A stretch of DNA of 64,000 bases from PSRF01 sp035457105. Lineage in GTDB: Bacteria; Acidobacteriota; Blastocatellia; Pyrinomonadales; Pyrinomonadaceae. The position numbers and the translations under genes were made by a program. Numbering within the stretch: the stretch's first letter is position 1; each line of letters begins with the position of its first letter. Below the pieces are notes generated by a model, which saw nothing but the letters and a program-made list of their open reading frames with translations, was not told where the DNA came from and searched no databases. Positions 57,777 through 64,000 of the stretch are shown piece after piece. The DNA lies in the NCBI GenBank assembly GCA_035457105.1, contig DATIBX010000565.1:7928-71927 (forward strand). The letters are read 5' to 3'.

Positions 57777-58064
57777 TTAGTTACGCACACGTCGCACTGC
57801 GGCAACCGGATAAACTGGCTTAGTAGAAGCTTGGTTGTAATAAAAATTGCCTTGCATTTCCCAATTTCCAAGATTGAATTTCCGCTGAGCGCCACAGTTT
57901 AAGCACGATCGATAGGCTTGACCCTGATGGGAAAAAGGACGGCTCATACGTGTGTGCCAACAACCCAAAATGCGCGCAACAAAATCGCCAAGCCGGCCGT
58001 TGCCGGTGGTTGCACCCATTTCTGCAATTCCCTGATTGGTCAGCGTTAATTCCCCAACGTGCAT
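57777..58064 (-). CDS. Small Cys-rich zinc-ribbon-like protein
   Basis: 95 aa, not recognised by name. The central part has Cys35-Trp-His (LGCWHTRMSRPFSHQGQ), then YRSCLNCGAQRKFNLG. It therefore has CxxCG plus an upstream Cys and His, a likely zinc knuckle, and it ends with an aromatic strand (WEMQGNFYYN) and a basic tail. AGAGGA lies upstream of the ATG. It is transcribed in the same direction as the glycosyltransferase. No TM helix. Short proteins with this RPFxxxGxxYRxCLxCGxxRxF pattern may be a distinct family; I cannot assign a function. Confidence 0.65.
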   Translation of the reverse strand: MHVGELTLTNQGIAEMGATTGNGRLGDFVARILGCWHTRMSRPFSHQGQAYRSCLNCGAQRKFNLGNWEMQGNFYYNQASTKPVYPVAAVRRVRN

Positions 58065-58275
58065 GATTCGTAATCCTCTTTCCGTCAGTGTTCCAAAATC
58101 TCTTCATTCACTAACGCGCAACTTCTCTGCAAAAAGGGCCAAAATTGCTGGCCAGACGCAAAACAGCACTCCCGGGTCCAGGTCGTCACGGATTTCACAC
58201 AACTGGGCCGGATGAGGGAACATTCACCTGAATCGCGCGTTCTTTGCAGTGATCTTTAGTTTCCGAGGAATCGTA

Positions 58276-59016
58276 ATGAAGACAGGTCAGCAGCGAAGTT
58301 TTGGAAGAGAAGTGCCAAAGATCGGCGGTCAGAAGATTTTAGTCGGACCAGATAAACGTTTTAGCATCAGAATGCCTTATACTTGTCGCTCGCGTAGTCT
58401 GAGACCAAACAACGCTCTAATACTTCAAAACTCCTGGCGAAACAACTTGAGCGAAGCCCCAGCCGACAACGTAACCAAGCTACTGATCGAACTTTCTAAT
58501 GGCGATCAAGCAGCGGTTGATCTTTTGCTACCCGTAATCTACGATGAACTGCGAAAGCTTGCGGCGAATTACCTCAGGCGTGAACGTCCAGATCACACTC
58601 TGCAACCTACGGCTCTGGTTCACGAGGCTTATATCCGCCTCGTTGATCAGACTCGCGTGAACTGGCAAAACCGGGCACACTTCTTTGGTGTTGCCGCCCA
58701 GATAATGCGGCGCCTTTTGGTGGACCACGCGCGCAAGCATAACGCGGAAAAACGCGGGCAGGACTTTCAGAAGCTCTCCCTTGATGAAAATATAGATCGT
58801 GCCGTCGAACGCAGCGCGGAGTTGATCGCCCTGGATGATGCGCTGAGGACGCTCGCATCTTTCGACGAGCAAAAAGCCCGGATGGTTGAATTGCGTTACT
58901 TCGGTGGCCTCTCCATTGAAGAAACAGCTGACGTGCTTGGGGTCACACCGACCACCATTAAGCGTCACTGGCGTTTTGCCAAAGCCTGGCTACACGGTGA
59001 AATGCAGAAAAATTAA
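58276..59016 (+). CDS. ECF sigma factor (Sig-70_X6 / TIGR02999 type), second copy
   Basis: 246 aa from the ATG at 58276, which has GAGGA at good spacing. A TTG at 58447 would give the usual 189-aa family length, and the first 57 residues have no recognisable structure, so the start is uncertain. Region 2 (LLPVIYDELRKLAANYLRRERPDHTLQPTALVHEAYIRLVD) and region 4 (MVELRYFGGLSIEETADVLGVTPTTIKRHWRFAKAWL) are intact. It precedes a Ser/Thr kinase by 58 bp, the same sigma-kinase pairing as at 46874-49356. Confidence 0.88.
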   Translation: MKTGQQRSFGREVPKIGGQKILVGPDKRFSIRMPYTCRSRSLRPNNALILQNSWRNNLSEAPADNVTKLLIELSNGDQAAVDLLLPVIYDELRKLAANYLRRERPDHTLQPTALVHEAYIRLVDQTRVNWQNRAHFFGVAAQIMRRLLVDHARKHNAEKRGQDFQKLSLDENIDRAVERSAELIALDDALRTLASFDEQKARMVELRYFGGLSIEETADVLGVTPTTIKRHWRFAKAWLHGEMQKN

Positions 59017-59074
59017 TAGGTAATTTCAACACCATCTTTCGTCCTCAGGTGAACAATAAAACTGCTTTTGTCCG

Positions 59075-62000
59075 ATGACCCCTGAACGTTGGAGACAAGT
59101 TGAGGAGATCTTTCAGGCAGCCATCGATCTGCTCCCTGAAGATCGGCGGCGCTACCTATCAGAGGCCTGCGCAAATGACGACCTGCTAAAACGAGACGTC
59201 GAACTGTTGCTGTCGCAACATGACAGCGGTGGCGGCATCCTGTCACAACCACTCTACGGAAATACTGAAAGCGGTGTCCTCGAGTCGCTGCTCGACGATG
59301 ACCCAATGATTGGTCGCCGTCTGGGCGCTTATCGCATCGAGAGAGAAATAGGCCGTGGTGGGATGGGTGCCGTCTACGAAGCGATGCGCGTCGACAACGA
59401 ATTCAACAAAAGGGCCGCCATCAAACTCGTTAAGCGCGGTATGGATACAGACTTCATACTGCGGCGTTTCCGCAAAGAGAGACAAATTCTCGCGGCACTC
59501 GATCACCCGCACATCGCCGGACTCCTGGATGGTGGTACCACTGAAGACGGTTTGCCCTACTTTGTAATGGAGTACATCGAGGGGCAGCCGTTGTACAGCT
59601 ATTGTGACGCCCACCAGTTAAACATCACCGAACGTCTGAAGCTCTTCCGGTCGATCTGTGACGCAGTTCATTACGCGCACCAAAAACACGTCGTTCATCG
59701 CGATATCAAACCATCGAACGTACTCATTACATCAGCTGGAATAGTTAAGCTTCTAGATTTCGGCATCGCAAAACTTCTTAACCCGGAACTGGCGGGCGAT
59801 ATCACTCACGATCCGACAGCTACCGCCATGCGTCTCATGACGCCCGAATACGCGTCGCCAGAACAAGTTCAGGGCGCACCAACCACGCCAACCACCGACG
59901 TCTACTCACTCGGTGTCCTTTTATATGAGCTGCTCACTGGTCATCGACCCTATCGTCTGGTGAATCGAGCACCTCATGAGATCGCCCGAGTAATCTGCGA
60001 GGAATCACCAACGCCTCCCAGCATAATCATCACCAGAGAAGAAGATTTATTACCGAATCTCTATTCTGGCGATGATTCGTCTACATTGAAAGCCCTCTAC
60101 ACAACCAGAAGCGCAACACTCGAATCGTTGCGGCGCGCTTTGTCAGGCGACATAGATAGCATTGTTATGCAGGCTCTGCGGAAGGAGCCCGAATGGCGGT
60201 ACCAGACTGCGGCAGAATTACGTGACGATATCACTCGTTATCTTGAGGGACGCCCGGTCTCCGATTTGCCAGATCCGCCAGGCACACTCGCGCTCAAGCC
60301 AGATGCAGTAACAGCTGAAAACTCTCTCGCCGTGCTGCCGCTGAAGTTACTCGACATCAATCCACTCGATCCGAGTCCGGATTACCTTGGTACCGGTCTG
60401 GCGGATGCACTAATCACCCGACTGAGCGCAATTCGGAATTTTGCCGTTCGCCCGACCAGTAGCGTTCTGCGTTATGGCGCCGATGCCGATCCCTTGCGCG
60501 CAGGGCGCGAACTAGGCGTTGCCTTTGTACTTGATGGTCGCATCAGAAGAGCGGCCGACCGCATTCGCGTAACTATCCAGTTACTAAACGTCAAGGATGA
60601 GAATACTGCCTGGGCGGGCCAGTTCGACGAACAGTTTACTGATGTGATGAGCTTGGAAGATGTTATCTCGTCGCACGTGGCAGAAGCGATCATTCCTCAC
60701 TTGACCGTCGATGAGCGCCTGCGCCTGGCTAAACGCGGCACAGACAACCCGCAAGCTCACGAGGCTTACTTGCGTGGTCGCTTCTATTGGAACTCGTTTA
60801 CTGAGGATGGCTTTGCACGGGCAATCGTCTGTTACCAGCAGGCGATAGCACTCGATCCAAACTATGCACTCGCTTTTGCGGGCGTCGCGGCATATCACAA
60901 TTGGCTTGGTTCGTTTAGCGTTATGCCCTTTGCCGAGTGCGCGGCTGCTGCATATGAAGCGGCCGCTACTTCTGTGGAGATCGATCCCAGCCTCGCCGAA
61001 GGCCATGCGGCATTGGGCCAATCTATACTCTGTCGAGATTTTGCCTGGTCCAGCGCCGAGCAACAGTTTCTGCGAGCTATCGAGCTCGATCCGAATTATC
61101 CGCCGGCTCGTGTGTGGTACGCCATGCAGTTGGCAATGGAAGGCCGCTTTAGCGAATCGTTAAGGCAGGCACACACTGCTCGCGATCTCGATCCGCTCGC
61201 GATCATCTCCAGATTCTGCGTCGTTTGGTGCTCATATCAAGCGCGGCGCTATGAGGAAGCGTACCGGCTCGCAAAAGCCACTCTCGAATCGGAACCAAAC
61301 AATATGATGATGTTGTATGGTGCCAGTTTCGCGTTGAGTAGGTTGGGCCGGCATGAGGAAGCGATAACCACTGCGTTGCGTTGTGTCGAATTACTGGGCA
61401 AGGCTTCACATACCATGGCCCGCCTCGCTGCCGCTCATGCGGCCGCCGGAAACGTCGCGGAAGCACAAGAAGCGCTGAACGACCTGCAAGTATTGTCTGA
61501 ACGTCGGCACGTCTCGCCATATCATCGAGCTCAGATCAATTCAGCCTTGGGAAGAATTGAGGAAGCTCTGGATCTCCTCGACGACGCTTACGAGACTGGT
61601 GACGCGAAGATTCTCTGGCTCGGAGTCGATCCTGAAATGGATCCACTTCACGGCCACCCGCGTTACAACGCACTACTGCGAAAGCTGGACCACCGCCTCG
61701 CTTCATTGCCTTCCATTTCCGGCGTTCCCTTCGAGGCCCAGGAATCAATAGCCGTCTTGCCTTTCCGCGTACTCGGAGAACCCGGTGAAAACACGGGAGA
61801 TGAGTACCTGGGGATTGGCTTGACTGACGCTTTGATTACGCGACTCAGTAAAGTGCAGCGGCTGATTGTAAGACCCACTAGCAGCGTGCTGCGCTTCCAA
61901 CGCGAGAATGTCGATCCTTTAATTGCCGGACGTGATTTGGGAATCGATTACGTTGTAGACGGAAGTTTAAGAAGAGCAGGAGCGCGACTGCGAGTTACGG

Positions 62001-64000
62001 CCCAACTCCTCAGTGTCGCAGAAGGAGTGACTCGCTGGGCCGAACATTATGATGAGGACTCAACCGACGTTTTGCACATTGAGGATTCGATCTCAGAAAA
62101 GGTCGCCACTGCCTTACTGCCCCAACTGACGCGCGACGAACAACGGCAGATCTCGCAACGCGGCACGCAAGTCTCGGCAGCATTTGAAGCCTACATCCGT
62201 GGACGTTATTACTGGAACTCGTACACCGAAACGGGTTTAGCAAAAGCGCTCGAGTCTTATAAACAGGCTATCGAACTGGATCCCGACTACGCGCTCGCAT
62301 ACACGGGAATGGCCGATTACTACAATTGGCTGGGCGTTTTTGGTATCAGGCCCTTTCCAGAATGTTCCGCAGCCGCTAAACAAGCCGCCAGCAAAGCGGT
62401 TGAACTCGATTCGACACTTGCCGAAGCACACAGCGCTTTAGCTTTTGCAACAGTCTGTCATGACTTCGATTTTGAGACTGCCGAAGCTCAACATCGGCGT
62501 GCTCTCGAAATCAATCCCAACTACGCGACTGGTCATCACTGGTATGCATTCCACCTTGCCATGGCGGGTCGCTTTGATGAATCGATACGCGAGGTACTGA
62601 GGGCTCGCGAACTAGATCCTCTTTCACCAGGTGTACAGCAGGCGGTGGGCTGGTGCTACTTCCATGCAAGGCGATTCGATGAAGCACTCGCGACCCACAA
62701 GGCCTTACTGGAATCGTCGCCACAGTTCTCGTACGGTCTCGCGACCTCATCGTGGATCTTAAGGCATACAGGTCATGCGGCCGAAGCCGTTAAGAATGCT
62801 GAGCTCGCATTGGATCTTTCCAGTGGTGGACAGCTCTACGTTGCGATCTTGGGAGCTGCGTATGCCGCGGCCGGAATGCGCCAACAGGCTCAAGCCGCAC
62901 TCGCTCGGCTCGACTCGATGGGATCGCATAGTCACGTATCACCATACCTGATCGCCCTGATTCATCTTCACCTCGGAAATCGGCAGCGTGCACTTGACCT
63001 GCTGCGGCGTGCCCACGCAGAAAGTGATGCCTGGATAGTGTGGCTGGGAGTCGAGCCAACGCTCGATCCGTTGCGCGGCGATCCGGCGTTTGAAGAAATA
63101 CTGCAGGCCTTACGGCACCCGGTGTTGGAACGCAAGCTGGCAAGTTCGGCTCTGGGGAAACATCGAGCAGCAGGCGTGAGAGCTCCGCTAGCTGGTCCAG
63201 TAACCGCACCAGTCCCGAGTCCAGCGCCAGACACACAGGCTGGTGAGAATGAAGAAGCCCGCCAGCTTTACACCGCCGGTCGGTATTACTCAACACGACG
63301 AACTGCCGAGGGTTTGCGGCAAGCGATCGAACGTCTTGAGAAGGCGGTCGAGTTGGCGCCAGACTTTGCTATTGCTCACGCTGAATTGGCTGACTGCTAC
63401 TCGCTACTAAACTGGTACATCGAGCCTCCACCTCCGGAAGCGTGGGAACGAGCAAAGCGAGCGGCATTGAGAGCGGTTGAAGCTGACCCACAGCTTGCTG
63501 AAGCGCACGCTGCGCTCGGCTTTGTAAGACTGCATTACGATCGCGACTGGAAAGATGCCGAACGAGAACTCCGAAAAGCGATTCATTTGAAACCACGAAA
63601 CCAGGTGGCCCATCGTTGGTATGCGTATAGTCTTTCAGCAATGGGACGTCACGAAGAAGCATTCTCGGAAATGGATCGCGCTCGCCAGATATCACCTCAG
63701 TCTGCCGTCATTGCTACCGGTGTAGCCAACGTGTTGTTTCTGGCCGGCCGTTTTGATGATGCAATCACGCAATGTCGCAAGGCTCTCGAACTCGATCCGG
63801 GTGCGGTCGCTGCGCATACGGTCCTCCGGTGGGCTTACGAAAAGAAGGGCATGCAAACTGAAGCTTTAGCCGCGTTCGAACAGGAACGAAGTTTCGCCGG
63901 AGAGACTCCGACAACTCAGGCTAAAAAAGCGCACGTACTGGCGGCAATTGGTCGAGTCGATGAGGCGAAAATAATACTTGAGGAAATACTTACCAATCGC
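59075..64000 (+). CDS. Giant Ser/Thr protein kinase with TPR and duplicated modules, partial (3' end outside window)
   Basis: Open from the ATG at 59075 to the right edge (1642 codons). An N-terminal MTPERWRQVEEIFQAAIDLLP segment (shared with the other kinase) precedes a kinase domain (about 85-370): GRGGMGAVYEA, Lys117 in AAIKLVK, HRDIKPSNVL (Asp210), DFGIAKL and YASPEQVQG, all intact. No TM helix. Then two tandem copies of a roughly 474-residue module, starting SLAVLPLKLLD (about nt 60320) and SIAVLPFRVLG (about nt 61745). Each has a TolB/FlgO-like domain (YLGxGLxDALITRLSxxxxxxVRPTSSVLR) followed by TPRs. A third TPR block follows (from about 63240). Probably cytosolic, acting as a multi-repeat signalling scaffold. 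Confidence 0.9.
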   Translation, partial: MTPERWRQVEEIFQAAIDLLPEDRRRYLSEACANDDLLKRDVELLLSQHDSGGGILSQPLYGNTESGVLESLLDDDPMIGRRLGAYRIEREIGRGGMGAVYEAMRVDNEFNKRAAIKLVKRGMDTDFILRRFRKERQILAALDHPHIAGLLDGGTTEDGLPYFVMEYIEGQPLYSYCDAHQLNITERLKLFRSICDAVHYAHQKHVVHRDIKPSNVLITSAGIVKLLDFGIAKLLNPELAGDITHDPTATAMRLMTPEYASPEQVQGAPTTPTTDVYSLGVLLYELLTGHRPYRLVNRAPHEIARVICEESPTPPSIIITREEDLLPNLYSGDDSSTLKALYTTRSATLESLRRALSGDIDSIVMQALRKEPEWRYQTAAELRDDITRYLEGRPVSDLPDPPGTLALKPDAVTAENSLAVLPLKLLDINPLDPSPDYLGTGLADALITRLSAIRNFAVRPTSSVLRYGADADPLRAGRELGVAFVLDGRIRRAADRIRVTIQLLNVKDENTAWAGQFDEQFTDVMSLEDVISSHVAEAIIPHLTVDERLRLAKRGTDNPQAHEAYLRGRFYWNSFTEDGFARAIVCYQQAIALDPNYALAFAGVAAYHNWLGSFSVMPFAECAAAAYEAAATSVEIDPSLAEGHAALGQSILCRDFAWSSAEQQFLRAIELDPNYPPARVWYAMQLAMEGRFSESLRQAHTARDLDPLAIISRFCVVWCSYQARRYEEAYRLAKATLESEPNNMMMLYGASFALSRLGRHEEAITTALRCVELLGKASHTMARLAAAHAAAGNVAEAQEALNDLQVLSERRHVSPYHRAQINSALGRIEEALDLLDDAYETGDAKILWLGVDPEMDPLHGHPRYNALLRKLDHRLASLPSISGVPFEAQESIAVLPFRVLGEPGENTGDEYLGIGLTDALITRLSKVQRLIVRPTSSVLRFQRENVDPLIAGRDLGIDYVVDGSLRRAGARLRVTAQLLSVAEGVTRWAEHYDEDSTDVLHIEDSISEKVATALLPQLTRDEQRQISQRGTQVSAAFEAYIRGRYYWNSYTETGLAKALESYKQAIELDPDYALAYTGMADYYNWLGVFGIRPFPECSAAAKQAASKAVELDSTLAEAHSALAFATVCHDFDFETAEAQHRRALEINPNYATGHHWYAFHLAMAGRFDESIREVLRARELDPLSPGVQQAVGWCYFHARRFDEALATHKALLESSPQFSYGLATSSWILRHTGHAAEAVKNAELALDLSSGGQLYVAILGAAYAAAGMRQQAQAALARLDSMGSHSHVSPYLIALIHLHLGNRQRALDLLRRAHAESDAWIVWLGVEPTLDPLRGDPAFEEILQALRHPVLERKLASSALGKHRAAGVRAPLAGPVTAPVPSPAPDTQAGENEEARQLYTAGRYYSTRRTAEGLRQAIERLEKAVELAPDFAIAHAELADCYSLLNWYIEPPPPEAWERAKRAALRAVEADPQLAEAHAALGFVRLHYDRDWKDAERELRKAIHLKPRNQVAHRWYAYSLSAMGRHEEAFSEMDRARQISPQSAVIATGVANVLFLAGRFDDAITQCRKALELDPGAVAAHTVLRWAYEKKGMQTEALAAFEQERSFAGETPTTQAKKAHVLAAIGRVDEAKIILEEILTNR

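Overview
The window is about 50% GC bacterial chromosome, densely coding, with many secreted or regulatory TPR proteins. Several families point to Acidobacteriota, most likely class Blastocatellia: a VWFA-related protein of the acidobacterial type, two ECF sigma factors of the Sig-70_X6/TIGR02999 type each followed by a Ser/Thr kinase, a CHAT-TPR protein and DUF4384 proteins. The phylum call is an inference from gene families; there is no rRNA here.

Region 1 (1-13157, minus strand) is a complete tight-adherence (Tad/Flp) pilus locus. Read in its own direction it runs: a small membrane protein, two tandem Flp pilins, prepilin peptidase, CpaB, secretin CpaC, TadG-like protein, two TadE-like pseudopilins, CpaE/TadZ, the ATPase CpaF, TadB, TadC and a TPR (TadD-like) protein cut by the left edge. 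A sigma-54 promoter precedes the operon, and a separate sigma-54 enhancer-binding protein gene lies just upstream behind a rho-independent terminator.

Region 2 (13619-29425) holds a phosphohexomutase, an FtsL/DivIC-like protein, and acyl-CoA metabolism. A split B12-dependent acyl-CoA mutase (560 aa and 134 aa) carries the Phe/Gln substrate signature of isobutyryl-CoA mutase. A four-gene carboxylase/AtuA/AtuA-C/enoyl-CoA hydratase operon follows, with a metalloprotease, a YbgC-like thioesterase and TPR proteins around it.

Region 3 (29431-38867, minus strand) is the translation and division operon thrS-infC-rpmI-rplT-(secreted protein)-pheS-pheT-zapB-like-zapA, then a probable 6S RNA and a YmdB-type phosphoesterase. 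infC appears to start at a non-canonical AUA codon, and PheT lacks the EMAP-type tRNA-binding domain.

Region 4 (38868-58064) begins with a 234-bp nested inverted-repeat element. It continues with a DUF885 protein and a minus-strand cluster: PLP decarboxylase, esterase, ECF sigma factor, membrane Ser/Thr kinase with DUF4384, a 129-aa orphan, an exported TPR-CHAT caspase-like protein and a secreted DUF4384 protein. The last five look like one signalling or proteolysis module. Then come a ferritin-like protein, a dimethylargininase-like hydrolase, a POT peptide transporter, a VWFA protein, a glycosyltransferase and a small Cys-rich protein.

Region 5 (58276-64000, plus strand) is a second ECF sigma/kinase pair. 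The kinase is a giant open at the right edge (at least 1642 aa) with an internally duplicated module of about 474 residues. Several intergenic palindromes and inverted repeats are scattered through the window. No CRISPR array, tRNA, rRNA or intact transposase gene was seen.
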